In this document: positions 24,346 through 33,682 of the stretch, one piece after another
Layout: each line of letters opens with the position of its first letter
Numbering within the stretch: the first letter of the stretch is position 1
NCBI RefSeq assembly: GCF_004522215.1
Contig: NZ_SDLR01000001.1
Coordinates: forward strand, 682,001-746,000
Reading direction: 5' to 3'
DNA from: Ammoniphilus sp. YIM 78166
GTDB taxonomy: Bacteria > Bacillota > Bacilli > Aneurinibacillales > RAOX-1
DNA length: 64,000 nucleotides
The notes under the pieces: generated by a model
What the model was told of the DNA's origin: nothing
Seen by the model: the letters and a program-made list of their open reading frames with translations, nothing else
Databases searched by the model: none
Made by a program: the position numbers and the translations under genes

Positions 24346-24750
24346 TTGAGTACGATTGAAGTAGGTAACATTATCGAAGGTACAGTTGTTGGGGTTCAGT
24401 CATTTGGAGCCTTTGTTAGCCTTGGCGATAACAAGCAAGGTCTTGTTCACATTTCACAGATTTCTTCCTCTTACGTGCAAGATATCAACCAAGTTCTGAA
24501 AGTGGACGACAAGGTAAAGGTGAAAGTTACTGAAATCAAACCAGACGGAAAAATCTCCTTAACCATGCGAATCAACGAGGAGCCTAAGCCGAACAATCGT
24601 CCTCCGTTTAGAAAACGCGAAGACCGTGGTCCTGGTGGCCGTAATTTCCAACCACCTCAGAAGGATGACTTTGAAGGACTTATGAAAAAGTGGATGAAGT
24701 CCAGCGAAGACAAGATGAGCGACCTTGGCAAGCGTGAAAAAAGAAGATAA
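24346..24750 (+). CDS. yugI: S1 RNA-binding general stress protein (YugI/GSP13-like)
   Basis: A TTG-start gene (AGGGGGAA at 24332) for 134 residues: an N-terminal S1 domain (about 4-76; GNIIEGTVVGVQSFGAFVSL, GLVHISQIS, KVKVKVTEI, ISLTMR) and a basic, Gly/Arg/Pro-rich tail. The homologous Bacillus protein associates with ribosomes and is induced by stress. Length and architecture match. Short AT-rich promoter region upstream, terminator immediately downstream. Confidence 0.9.
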   Translation: MSTIEVGNIIEGTVVGVQSFGAFVSLGDNKQGLVHISQISSSYVQDINQVLKVDDKVKVKVTEIKPDGKISLTMRINEEPKPNNRPPFRKREDRGPGGRNFQPPQKDDFEGLMKKWMKSSEDKMSDLGKREKRR

Positions 24751-24774
24751 ACCACTCCTTGAGTGGTTTTTTTC
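24750..24774 (+). terminator. intrinsic terminator
   Basis: A stem AACCACTC/GAGTGGTT with a short loop followed by TTTTT. Confidence 0.85.
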
Positions 24775-24854
24775 ATTTTATAGGCGTTCTGTGGTTCTTT
24801 TCTGCCTCATATACTTAACTAACTTTTGTTGAAACGGAAGGCAGGTTAAGTAAA

Positions 24855-25256
24855 ATGAGGTTTTTAAACAAGGTTAAAGGGACCTTAGACATGGCTACTC
24901 GCAAATCCCAGGACGCGATAGAAGTAAACAAGATGAACACACAACTCAAAAAATGGGAAGCAGACGCTGATAAGCTCTACGAATCGATAGGAGAAAAGGT
25001 GTTTCGAGATCCTGCGATCGAACAACCGGAAACGCGGAATCACATCAATGCCCAAGTTCATGCGCTCCAGCATCTTCACCGTCAGATGAATGACTTAAAA
25101 ATAAAGATATTGCTGTTAAAGGATTTGATCGAATGCGACTCTTGTGGCAAGGTACACGCGGTTACCATTAAATTCTGTCCAGATTGCGGGAATAATATTG
25201 CTGATCTTGTTAAGAGAACGATGAAGAATATGGCAATTGAGGATCAAAAGGAGTAG
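24855..25256 (+). CDS. coiled-coil protein with C-terminal zinc ribbon
   Basis: The 133-residue protein has a helical N-terminal two thirds (about 15-92) and a C-terminal zinc ribbon, CDSCGK and CPDCGN (about 96-116), followed by a short helix. The zinc-ribbon tail suggests a scaffold or nucleic-acid/protein adaptor, but no role is known. The ATG sits behind GGCAGGTTAAG, a weak ribosome site. Terminator downstream separates it from parE. Confidence 0.7.
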   Translation: MRFLNKVKGTLDMATRKSQDAIEVNKMNTQLKKWEADADKLYESIGEKVFRDPAIEQPETRNHINAQVHALQHLHRQMNDLKIKILLLKDLIECDSCGKVHAVTIKFCPDCGNNIADLVKRTMKNMAIEDQKE

Positions 25257-25262
25257 TATGGT

Positions 25263-25304
25263 GGCCAATGGGTCGGAGGATGTTCCGGCCTATTGGCCCT
25301 TTTT
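25263..25304 (+). terminator. intrinsic terminator
   Basis: A long imperfect stem from GGCCAATGGG to CCTATTGGCC followed by TTTTT. Confidence 0.75.
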
Positions 25305-25393
25305 GGCATGCGTTCGCTACAGGCTTTTTTTATTCCTTCTTGCAATATCAGTAAAAAACCAGTACATTTTAAAAGCAAAGGGGGAAGTCTAAG

Positions 25394-27364
25394 TTGAGTC
25401 AAATGAACGTGAAGCTGTACAGCGATGACGATATAAGAGTCCTCAAAGGTTTAACTGCAGTCCGGGTAAGGCCGGGTATGTATATCGGTTCTACCGGTAT
25501 GAGAGGATTACACCATTTAGTTTGGGAGATTATTGATAATTCCAAGGATGAAGTGCTAGCGGGCTACTGCAACTCCATCCGTGTGACTATACATAAAGAC
25601 AATAGCGTTACCGTTGAGGATAATGGCCGAGGAATTCCTACGGGAATGAACCGGGACGAAGGGATCCCAACGCCAACGGTTGTATTTACGGTGCTGCATG
25701 CTGGAGGAAAGTTCGGCGGCGGGGACGGCTATAAAAAGTCAGGAGGCTTGCATGGTGTAGGTGCAAGCGTGGTGAATGCCTTGTCAGAGTGGCTCGAGGT
25801 TCGAATTCACCGAGACGGCCAAATTTACCAACAGCGATTTGAATACATTGCAGAGTCCAGTGGCCAAGAAGCGAAGGTAGGGCACCCGGTTACGGATTTG
25901 GTCGTTACAGGAAAAACAAATAAAACAGGAACGACGGTCCGATTTAAGCCAGACAGCCGAGTTTTCAGTGAAACCCACTTTGATTTTGAAACGCTCAAAG
26001 AAAGGCTTAAGGATAACGCTTTCCTCCTCAAGGGGGTAACCATTCACCTTAAGGATGAACGAGTGGTTCCTGCCCGGGAAGAGTCCTTCCACTTTGAAGA
26101 AGGGATCAAAGCGTTCGTAGAGTATCTGAATGATGGGAAGACTACCCTCCACGATATTGTGTATTTTGAAGGGGAAAAGGAAGGCATCGAAGTCGAGCTT
26201 GCCTTTCAATACAATGACTCTTCAGCTGAAAATCTCCTGTCGTACGTCAATACGATTCCCACCATTGATGAAGGAACCCATGTATCTGGATTGCGTAATG
26301 CGATGACGAAGGCGTTAAATGACTATGCTCGCAAGCACAACTTCCTGAAGAAGAACGATAAGAATTTGTCTGGGAATGACTACCGCGAAGGATATATGGC
26401 GGTTCTTAGCATTCGGATTGACGATCCTCAGTTTGAGAGCCAGACGAAGGACAAGCTAGGAAGCGAAGAAGCAAGGTCGGCCGTAGAAGGTTTTGTGGGA
26501 GAGAAGATGGTGTACTTCTTGGAGGAGAATCCGGAAATCGCCAAGCTTGTCATTGACCGAGCCATTGAGTCCCGCCGAATCAAGGAAGAGATTAAAAAAG
26601 CGACCGAAGCGCTGAAAAATCCAGGCAAAAAGAAGAAAAAAGGGAGAAAAAGCATCAGCGATAAATTTACGCCCCCGGCCAAGCGGGACCCGGATCGCAA
26701 TGAGCTGTTTATTGTAGAGGGTGACAGTGCGGGCGGTTCGGCAATTAACGGACGTGATCGGAACTTTCAAGCGGTATTAAGCCTAAGAGGAAAGCCGATT
26801 AACGTAGAGAAGAAAAAGATCTACGAAATTATTGGACCTAATGGGAATGAAGAGATCAACACGATTGTCGAAGTGATAGAAACAGGGATTGCCGATGAAT
26901 TTGATCCCAATCGATGCGCCTTTGACAAAATTATCATCATGACCGATGCCGATTACGACGGCGCTCATATTCAAATTCTCTTAATGACTTTATTCTATCG
27001 CTATTTCCCTGAGCTGGTGAGACGCGGTAAGGTCTATATCGCTCAACCGCCGTTATATAAGGTGTATAAACAAGAGAAAAAGAAGCAGGAAATTGTCTAC
27101 TGCTGGTCCGAAGAGGAACGCAGTCAGGCGATGAAGAAGCTGGGTAAGAGCGCGGAGATTCAACGCTATAAGGGATTGGGCGAAATGAATGCAGAACAGC
27201 TCTGGGATACGACGATGAACCCAGGAACACGCCGATTGATTAAGGTTGATATTGAAGACGCGGCGGAAGCGGAACGAATCGTGACCATTCTAATGGGGGA
27301 TAAGGTACCTCCCCGCCGGGAATGGATTGAGCAGAACGTGAAGTTTGTTGTTGAGGAGGAATAG
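25394..27364 (+). CDS. parE: DNA topoisomerase IV subunit B
   Basis: The 656-residue type IIA topoisomerase ATPase subunit: GHKL ATP-binding region (RPGMYIGS, EIIDNSKDEV, DNGRGIP, GGLHGVGASVVNALS), transducer domain, and TOPRIM (LFIVEGDSAGGSA, DADYDGAHI). It pairs with ParC to decatenate chromosomes. The partner gene directly downstream and the length (about 655) favour ParE over GyrB. A basic insert (about 415-425, GKKKKKGRK) lies before TOPRIM. TTG start behind GGGGGA. Confidence 0.95.
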   Translation: MSQMNVKLYSDDDIRVLKGLTAVRVRPGMYIGSTGMRGLHHLVWEIIDNSKDEVLAGYCNSIRVTIHKDNSVTVEDNGRGIPTGMNRDEGIPTPTVVFTVLHAGGKFGGGDGYKKSGGLHGVGASVVNALSEWLEVRIHRDGQIYQQRFEYIAESSGQEAKVGHPVTDLVVTGKTNKTGTTVRFKPDSRVFSETHFDFETLKERLKDNAFLLKGVTIHLKDERVVPAREESFHFEEGIKAFVEYLNDGKTTLHDIVYFEGEKEGIEVELAFQYNDSSAENLLSYVNTIPTIDEGTHVSGLRNAMTKALNDYARKHNFLKKNDKNLSGNDYREGYMAVLSIRIDDPQFESQTKDKLGSEEARSAVEGFVGEKMVYFLEENPEIAKLVIDRAIESRRIKEEIKKATEALKNPGKKKKKGRKSISDKFTPPAKRDPDRNELFIVEGDSAGGSAINGRDRNFQAVLSLRGKPINVEKKKIYEIIGPNGNEEINTIVEVIETGIADEFDPNRCAFDKIIIMTDADYDGAHIQILLMTLFYRYFPELVRRGKVYIAQPPLYKVYKQEKKKQEIVYCWSEEERSQAMKKLGKSAEIQRYKGLGEMNAEQLWDTTMNPGTRRLIKVDIEDAAEAERIVTILMGDKVPPRREWIEQNVKFVVEEE

Positions 27365-27365
27365 T

Positions 27366-29840
27366 GTGAGTCTTTATGACCAGGAATATGTGCAAATGAG
27401 TGTTCGGGACGTGTATCGGTCTCGATTTAGTGACTATGCACGATATATCATTTTATCGCGAGCGATTCCCGATGTTCGAGATGGCCTCAAGCCTGTACAG
27501 CGAAGAGTTTTATACTCTATGTATAAAGAGCGGAATTTACCGGACAGACCTTACCGGAAGTCGGCTAAGACGGTAGGAGATGTGATGGGAAATTACCATC
27601 CTCATGGTGATTCTTCGATTTATGAAACCATGGTAAACCTCGTTCAGAAACATAAAATGCGGGAACCGCTTATTGATGGGCATGGTCATTGGGGAACCGT
27701 TGACGGAGATTCGGCAGCGGCCATGAGGTATACCGAAGCGAGACTGACGGACATCTCGATGGAGATGCTAAGGGATATTGAAAAGGATACGGTTGACTTT
27801 ATTCCTAACTATGATAACACAACCAAAGAGCCGACCGTATTGCCTTCCCGTTTTCCGAATTTGCTTGTCAATGGGGTCACGGGTATCTCCATTGGTTTTG
27901 CAACGGAAATTCCTACGCACAATTTGCGTGAAGTCATTCAAGGAACCGTCGCTCTTTTGAAGAACCCGGAGTTATCTCTAGATGAACTCATGACCTATAT
28001 TCCTGGGCCTGATCTGCCCTTAGGCGGGATTATCCAAGGAAAGTCAGAAATCAAAAAGGCTTACAGGACGGGCTCAGGACGAATCGTGATTCGTTCTAAA
28101 ACCCACATAGAAAAAGGCAAGCAGGGGAAACAGCTGATCGTTATTGACGAGATTCCTTATACGGTTAAGAAAAAAGCCCTTGTCCAGCAAATTGATGAAG
28201 AGATTATTGATAAAAACGTGGATGGTTTGCTAGAGGTGCGAGACGAGACGGACCGCGAGGGTCTTCGTATTGTTCTAGAAGTCCGCAAGGACGCCGAGAT
28301 TGACGGCATTCTCAATTATCTTTATAAAAAGACCGATCTGCAAATTTCATATAGCTTCAATATGCTGGTGATATCGGATACTCACCCGAAGCAAATGGGG
28401 CTAAAAGAAATCCTTCAGGCTTATATCGAGCATCAGAAAGAAATCGTTACCCGACGTACTCAATATGATTATGACAAAGCGGAAAAGCGTCTTCATATTG
28501 TAGAAGGCATCATTAAGGCGATTTCGATTCTACGAGAAGTGATTGACACGATCATGGATTCAGACGGAAGAGAAGACGCTAGAGAAAACTTGATGAAAAA
28601 ATATGATTTCACGCATGATCAAGCGGAAGCCATTTTAGATATCCGACTTCATCAGCTAACGAAGCTAGATATTAAAAAATATGAAAAAGAAGAACAGGAA
28701 CTGCATAAGAAACTTAAAGAATGGAATACCATTCTAACAAGCGAGACTCGACTTAAGAAAGTAATAGAAAAAGAGTTAATGGAGATCGCGGATAAGTATG
28801 GTAATGAACGCCGTACGGTCATAGAGGATGAAATCGAAGCAATTGCTGTCGATATTTCTATTACCGTTCCTTCGGAAGATGTCATAGTAACCCTATCTGA
28901 AGACTTATATATTAAAAGAGTATCCATGCGTTCCTTTAGCAGCTCGGGGGGAACCCTCGAAACCGCAGGGGTGAAAGATGGGGATCGGATCAGATTCTTC
29001 CGTAAAATCAATACGATTCACTCCTTATTGCTCTTTACGAATGATGGGATGTATTATCAAGTTCCTGTTCATGAGATTCCGGATGCTAGATGGAAGGATC
29101 CCGGGACGGCTTTGGTTAATGTCGTGGGATTGGGGAAAGAGCAAAAGGTAGTCGGGATTATCCCTGTTGAAGATTTTAATCAACCGGAGCTTTTTGTCCA
29201 TTTTGCTACGGCGAAAGGTCTAGTGAAAAAGACGGCACTATCTGACTACAGTACAAACTTTAAGAAGCGTGGAATTGTAGCAGCCAAAGTAAAAGAAGAT
29301 GACGCCGTGATCCATGTGGCTATAGCCTCAGAAGAGAATCATATGCTTCTGGTAAGTAAAGAAGGAATGGCTATTCAGTTCTCCTTAAAGGAAGTAAGCG
29401 CCATGGGAAGAAATACGGCGGGTGTTAAATCGATGAAGCTCGCAGATGAAGACGAACTGGTGGCGGCCTTTATTACAAAGGAGGAAGATGAGCGGATATT
29501 GGCCATCTTAACCGCAGAAGGTGTAGGAAAACGGATTTATGTGTCGGATTTCCTTGTTCAAGCTAGGGGCGGAAAAGGCTTAGTGGTCATCAAACGCCGG
29601 AAAACCAAGCCACACCGACTCATCTACGCTATTCTTGAGACCGATCCTCTCGGCGATATTTATTACGTAACCAATAAGGGACAGGAAGCTCTTGTGAATT
29701 TCCAGCAAATTGATGTATCCGATCAGGGAGGAATAGGAAAAGAGCTGTTGACCCTAGAGAAGGGGACGGAGATTGCTAAAATTTATCAGCGGCCCTTAAT
29801 TCTTGATGATAAGCCTGATGAGGAAGAAGATATTTCCTAG
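27366..29840 (+). CDS. parC: DNA topoisomerase IV subunit A
   Basis: The 824-residue breakage-reunion subunit carries RAIPDVRDGLKPVQRR, the active-site tyrosine in AAAMRYTEARL (about 120) and the QTK-equivalent region, then the C-terminal beta-pinwheel with repeated blades. It makes the double-strand break through which ParE drives strand passage. The start is GTG 27366, one base after the parE stop, behind GAGGAGGA which lies in the parE coding end, implying translational coupling. A GC-rich terminator follows. Confidence 0.95.
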   Translation: MSLYDQEYVQMSVRDVYRSRFSDYARYIILSRAIPDVRDGLKPVQRRVLYSMYKERNLPDRPYRKSAKTVGDVMGNYHPHGDSSIYETMVNLVQKHKMREPLIDGHGHWGTVDGDSAAAMRYTEARLTDISMEMLRDIEKDTVDFIPNYDNTTKEPTVLPSRFPNLLVNGVTGISIGFATEIPTHNLREVIQGTVALLKNPELSLDELMTYIPGPDLPLGGIIQGKSEIKKAYRTGSGRIVIRSKTHIEKGKQGKQLIVIDEIPYTVKKKALVQQIDEEIIDKNVDGLLEVRDETDREGLRIVLEVRKDAEIDGILNYLYKKTDLQISYSFNMLVISDTHPKQMGLKEILQAYIEHQKEIVTRRTQYDYDKAEKRLHIVEGIIKAISILREVIDTIMDSDGREDARENLMKKYDFTHDQAEAILDIRLHQLTKLDIKKYEKEEQELHKKLKEWNTILTSETRLKKVIEKELMEIADKYGNERRTVIEDEIEAIAVDISITVPSEDVIVTLSEDLYIKRVSMRSFSSSGGTLETAGVKDGDRIRFFRKINTIHSLLLFTNDGMYYQVPVHEIPDARWKDPGTALVNVVGLGKEQKVVGIIPVEDFNQPELFVHFATAKGLVKKTALSDYSTNFKKRGIVAAKVKEDDAVIHVAIASEENHMLLVSKEGMAIQFSLKEVSAMGRNTAGVKSMKLADEDELVAAFITKEEDERILAILTAEGVGKRIYVSDFLVQARGGKGLVVIKRRKTKPHRLIYAILETDPLGDIYYVTNKGQEALVNFQQIDVSDQGGIGKELLTLEKGTEIAKIYQRPLILDDKPDEEEDIS

Positions 29841-29861
29841 GTAAGCGCAAAATTCGATATT

Positions 29862-29894
29862 CCCCGCGCGATGTATGTCGCGCGGGGTCTTTTT
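29862..29894 (+). terminator. intrinsic terminator of parEC
   Basis: A 9-bp stem CCCCGCGCG/CGCGCGGGG with T-run. Confidence 0.88.
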
Positions 29895-29941
29895 GTGTCA
29901 CGTAAGATCATGTTAAACTATAACAAAAACGAGGTGTAGTG

Positions 29942-30439
29942 ATGAAAATAGGAATCGTCTCGGATACCCATATGCCCTCTAGAGGAAAGGTCATTCCCGA
30001 TGCCCTAATCCAAGGCCTTAAGGATGTAGAACTTATTTTACATCTTGGAGATTGGACCCAAACGGAAGTCATTCGAGCGTTTGAGCAGCTGGCTCCAATA
30101 GATAGTGTGGCTGGCAATAATGACGGAGAAGAAATTATCGCAAGATTTGGGAGAAAAAAGATCCTGAATCTTGGCGGCTTCCAAATTGGTATGGTCCATG
30201 GAGATGGAATGCGCAAAACAACGGAAGCGCGTGCCTGGGAAGCGTTCAAAGAAGAAAAAACAGATGTGATTCTTTTCGGGCATTCTCATGTTCCTTTTCT
30301 CATGAAGCATGAGGGCGTGATCTTGTTTAATCCCGGCTCACCTACCGATAAGAGACGGCAGCCACGATACTCCTATGGTATTCTAACTTTAACTGATACC
30401 ATAAAGGCGGAGCACTTTTACTATGATGACAAATCCTAA
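29942..30439 (+). CDS. YfcE/MJ0936-type phosphodiesterase
   Basis: The 165-residue calcineurin-like phosphoesterase has SDTHMP, HLGDW, GNND, MVHGDG and FGHSH motifs supplying the two-metal site. Family members hydrolyse phosphodiesters; the in vivo substrate is unclear. ATG 29942 (GTG 29939 adjacent) with GAGGTG upstream. It overlaps the next gene by 17 bp, so the two are probably translated together. Confidence 0.88.
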   Translation: MKIGIVSDTHMPSRGKVIPDALIQGLKDVELILHLGDWTQTEVIRAFEQLAPIDSVAGNNDGEEIIARFGRKKILNLGGFQIGMVHGDGMRKTTEARAWEAFKEEKTDVILFGHSHVPFLMKHEGVILFNPGSPTDKRRQPRYSYGILTLTDTIKAEHFYYDDKS

Positions 30440-31508
30440 CCAGAAGAGAATAAGAGATTATGGAATCATGATTGGTACCCTGCCAACGGGACCCTTAAAC
30501 CGAATTTCTGACGTAAGCGGCGTAAAGGTCGGCCATGTGACCTTAAGACAAGGGTCTGTTCAAACGGGTGTTACCGCTATTCTCCCTCACGGAGGAAATT
30601 GCTTTAAAGAAAAGGTGGCCGCCTCGAGTTATGTCATAAACGGTTTTGGGAAGACGATAGGGACGATCCAGATTGAAGAATTAGGGACGATTGAGACCCC
30701 CATTCTTTTGACCAATACCTTGAGTGTGGGAACGGTAGCTGAGGGATTGGTCAACTATATGCTGCAAGAAAATGAGGAAATTGGGCTCACAACGGGTACT
30801 GTAAATGCTGTTGTAGCGGAGTGCAATGATGGGTATTTGAATGATATACGAGGTTTACATGTAAAAAAGGAGCATGTTAGGGAAGCGATTACTCAGGCCA
30901 AGGCGGAATTTGAAGAAGGTGCGGTTGGAGCAGGGACGGGGATGTCTTGCTTTGGCTTAAAAGGAGGGATTGGTTCAGCTTCCCGGAGAGTAGAACACGA
31001 GGACTATATGATCGGTTGTCTTGTTCTATCTAATTTTGGGCAGAAAGAGGACTTGCTTCTTGCCGGTCAACCCATTGGACAGTGGATTCTAGAAGAAGAG
31101 GAGGAGAGGGGGGAGCAGGAGTCAGATAAGGGCTCGATTATCATCGTGTTGGCAACGGATCTTCCCTTAAGCGACCGACAGCTGAAGCGCGTGGCGAAGC
31201 GTGCAACGGTAGGATTAAGCCGGACAGGATCATATATTGGTCATGGAAGTGGAGACATTGTAATAGCCTTTAGTACAGCGAATAAAGTGCCGCATAGCCC
31301 TAGCGTAGCGATATCGCAACAGTCTGTATTCCATGATCACTATCTTGATTCAGTATTTCGAGCAGCTGGTGAGGCGGTAGAGGAGTCCATCTTGAATTCC
31401 ATGGTAACGGCGACGACTATAATAGGGAGAGATGGACACCAGAGAAAATCCCTACAAGAATATTTACCAACTTATGTATCAAAGTTCAGATATTCTTCAC
31501 TTTTTTAA
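30423..31508 (+). CDS. P1/DmpA-type aminopeptidase
   Basis: The 361-residue enzyme belongs to the S58 family that self-cleaves at a Gly-Ser bond to generate an N-terminal serine nucleophile; the likely site is in GGIGSASR (about residues 178-185). Other family blocks: ISDVSGVKVGHVTL, TNTLSVGTVAEG, ECNDGYLND and GAGTGMSCFG. Members release N-terminal residues or act on D-amino-acid or beta-peptides; specificity is unknown here. Start ATG 30423 inside the end of the phosphodiesterase gene. Confidence 0.9.
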   Translation: MMTNPNQKRIRDYGIMIGTLPTGPLNRISDVSGVKVGHVTLRQGSVQTGVTAILPHGGNCFKEKVAASSYVINGFGKTIGTIQIEELGTIETPILLTNTLSVGTVAEGLVNYMLQENEEIGLTTGTVNAVVAECNDGYLNDIRGLHVKKEHVREAITQAKAEFEEGAVGAGTGMSCFGLKGGIGSASRRVEHEDYMIGCLVLSNFGQKEDLLLAGQPIGQWILEEEEERGEQESDKGSIIIVLATDLPLSDRQLKRVAKRATVGLSRTGSYIGHGSGDIVIAFSTANKVPHSPSVAISQQSVFHDHYLDSVFRAAGEAVEESILNSMVTATTIIGRDGHQRKSLQEYLPTYVSKFRYSSLF

Positions 31509-31572
31509 GTGATGTAATATGTTACCATAAAGGCAGTTTAGGAATTCAGATAGGGTTCGGGGGAGAAAATGG

Positions 31573-32871
31573 ATGACTACACCGTTAATGGACTTATTGA
31601 AAGAGAAGCGCAAAAAGCCGGAGGATATACTGGCCCTCATTCAGGATGGTGATGATATTATTTTGCCATTGGCAAATGGAGAACCCAAGGTCCTACTAGA
31701 TTGCATTGAAGCTCATGCCACTCAGTTTCGCCAGGTTCGCATTCACCAGATGCATGCGCTTCGCCAAAGAGACTATATTAATGGTAAATATGTAGATCAC
31801 TTGAAGCACGTAGCCTATTTTTTAAGTGGCGCGTCACGCAAGGCTTTTTTAGAGGGCAATTGTGATTTGGTACCTAATCATTTTCATGAGGTGCCAAGAA
31901 TTCTAAGAGAAACCACGAAAACGTCCCTCGTTATTGCTTGTGCTTCATCCATTGACGAGCATGGCTATTTTTCATTCGGCACGCAAGCCGATTATATTTC
32001 TTCCTTCATCGGCAAGGTTCCCTTCTTTCTTGAAGTCAATATGAATATGCCTCGCACCTTTGGCGCGAATCAGATTCATATCAGCCAAATCGAGGGATAT
32101 ATTGTAGAGGATTACCCACTGCATGAGGTTCAACCTCCTTTGATTACGGATATCGACCGTCAAATCGCAACGTATGTTGCTGAACAGATTGAGAATGAAT
32201 CAACGATTCAAGCCGGTATCGGAGCTATACCCAATGCCGTCATCAGTCTGCTGAATCATCATCAAAACTTAGGAATACATACGGAGCTCCTTTCAGACGG
32301 AGTGGTGGATCTTGTAGAAAGAGGCGTGGTGAATGGAGTCGCCAAGAAGACTCATCCCGGTAAGGTAGTGGCCACTTTCGCGCTTGGCACGAATCGGTTG
32401 TATGAGTACATTCATGAGAATCCAGGAGTTTCATTTTTGCCCGTTGAAGAAGTAAATGACCCGAGATTAATTGCTAGAGAAGATAAAATGATCTCTATAA
32501 ATGCTACGACGGAAGTAGACTTTTTTGGGCAATGCGCTTCGGAAACGGTGGGAGGTAAATATTATAGCTCTAGTGGAGGCCAATCTGACTTTGCGAGGGG
32601 GGCGAGATTCGCCAAGCAGGGGAAGGGGTTCATCTGCATGCACTCTACAACCAAACAAGACACGATATCGAGAATTCGTCCTCAACTTTCGTTAGGTTCA
32701 GCGGTAACGACATCTAAAAATGATGTGGATCGGGTAGTCACAGAATATGGGGTTGCTGAGTTAAGGGGAAGAAGCATCGCGGATAGAACACGGGCCCTCA
32801 TTAGCGTTGCTCATCCTAAGTTCCGTGATGAATTAACCTTTGAAGCCAGAAAGCTGGGATTTTTAATTTGA
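31573..32871 (+). CDS. acetyl-CoA hydrolase/CoA-transferase (4-hydroxybutyrate CoA-transferase-like)
   Basis: The 432-residue protein has the two-lobed CoA-transferase pattern: an N-terminal lobe, QAGIGAIPNAV, HTELLSDGVVDL, and the catalytic glutamate region CASETVGGKYYSSSGGQSDFARGA. Such enzymes move CoA between acetate and other short-chain acids or hydrolyse acetyl-CoA. The exact donor and acceptor cannot be told. ATG at 31573 behind GGGGGAGAAA. Monocistronic, ended by a long hairpin. Confidence 0.9.
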   Translation: MTTPLMDLLKEKRKKPEDILALIQDGDDIILPLANGEPKVLLDCIEAHATQFRQVRIHQMHALRQRDYINGKYVDHLKHVAYFLSGASRKAFLEGNCDLVPNHFHEVPRILRETTKTSLVIACASSIDEHGYFSFGTQADYISSFIGKVPFFLEVNMNMPRTFGANQIHISQIEGYIVEDYPLHEVQPPLITDIDRQIATYVAEQIENESTIQAGIGAIPNAVISLLNHHQNLGIHTELLSDGVVDLVERGVVNGVAKKTHPGKVVATFALGTNRLYEYIHENPGVSFLPVEEVNDPRLIAREDKMISINATTEVDFFGQCASETVGGKYYSSSGGQSDFARGARFAKQGKGFICMHSTTKQDTISRIRPQLSLGSAVTTSKNDVDRVVTEYGVAELRGRSIADRTRALISVAHPKFRDELTFEARKLGFLI

Positions 32872-32893
32872 TTTAGATTTAGAGGTATAACGG

Positions 32894-32948
32894 GAGGGTG
32901 TCCCTAAAGGTCGATAGAATCATCGACTCCTAGGGATCCCCTCTTTTG
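32894..32948. terminator. long bidirectional terminator hairpin
   Basis: A stem of about 20 bp with small bulges, from GAGGGTGTCCCTA to TAGGGATCCCCTC, with an inner GTCGAT/ATCGAC, ending in CTTTTG. It lies between convergent genes. Confidence 0.8.
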
Positions 32949-33242
32949 TTATCCCTTTGATAAGCGGTAGTACTGCTCTTGAAGTGATTTGCTTTGGTGT
33001 GGCGGATAGTTGCTGAAAGCCCAATAGCCTTCAGCATTAAAATGGGCACCAAGTTGGATGGCGAGTTCTAGATTGAACATGTGTATATTGGCTTCTTGGA
33101 GGGAGAAAAAAAGCTTTCGATTGACCAGGCGATCCTCTATGTAGATATCGATGACATGGAGTTCGCCTTCTTGTTTTTCTGCTATTCGCACTTGATGGCG
33201 GTCATAAGGGAATTCTGGTTCCGTTCTTCTCTGCTGATTCAA
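32949..33242 (-). CDS. small hypothetical protein, 97 aa
   Basis: A soluble protein with no recognised domain (HQVRIAEKQEGELHVIDIYI in the first half; helix-rich second half). The TTG at 33242 is chosen because AAAGGGGG lies about seven bases upstream; the longer TTG start at 33263 has no site. It is the last gene before the 1.5-kb repeat region. Function unknown. Confidence 0.55.
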   Translation of the reverse strand: MNQQRRTEPEFPYDRHQVRIAEKQEGELHVIDIYIEDRLVNRKLFFSLQEANIHMFNLELAIQLGAHFNAEGYWAFSNYPPHQSKSLQEQYYRLSKG

Positions 33243-33342
33243 CCCCCAACCCCCTTTCAGCAAGGTATTATTGATATCATATACGTAAGCGGTTACACAT
33301 AGGTTACAAAAACATGTAAGTGAGAGCTCGTTCCTCTTATCT

Positions 33343-33387
33343 GGGTCGGATAGTCACGAAACCAAGTAAATTGGTGATGCACTGAGG
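33343..33387. repeat. partial fragment of the dispersed repeat
   Basis: GATAGTCACGAAACCAAGTA and following bases match the internal block TTTGATCACGAAACCAAGCA of copy C, about 265 bp further on. This looks like a remnant of another copy's right part placed directly before copy C. Confidence 0.45.
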
Positions 33388-33663
33388 GAGTTTTTTCAAG
33401 GTTTTGTATGGTATTAGGTCTGTTTTTTATAAGTGCAATCTAAACTTAGGTTTAGTGCCTCCCAAGTTAAGCTGATTTTTAAGTATTTAGGCTTTTTTTG
33501 TCCTCGCAACCTGATCCGGGACTGCGTGGCTTGGTTCCAGGTCTGGATGCTCACGAGCAGGGTCCGAATGCTCACGTACCTGGTAGGATTCCAACTAATT
33601 CAAGTGATTTGATCACGAAACCAAGCAAGTTGCTCCCATACCGGTAATAATTCCAATTAGCTA
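33388..33663. repeat. dispersed intergenic repeat, copy C
   Basis: A diverged third copy of the 3379/3800 family, about 30 kb away. Shared blocks include GAGTTTTTT, GTGCAATCTAAA, AGCTGATTTTTAAGTA, TGCTCACG (twice) and the final CGGTAATAATTCCAATTA. The TTTTTCTCGGG end of copies A and B is missing, and the 52-bp tandem array begins about 20 bp later. Confidence 0.65.
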
Positions 33664-33682
33664 GAGCACCTTGCGAAGTTTT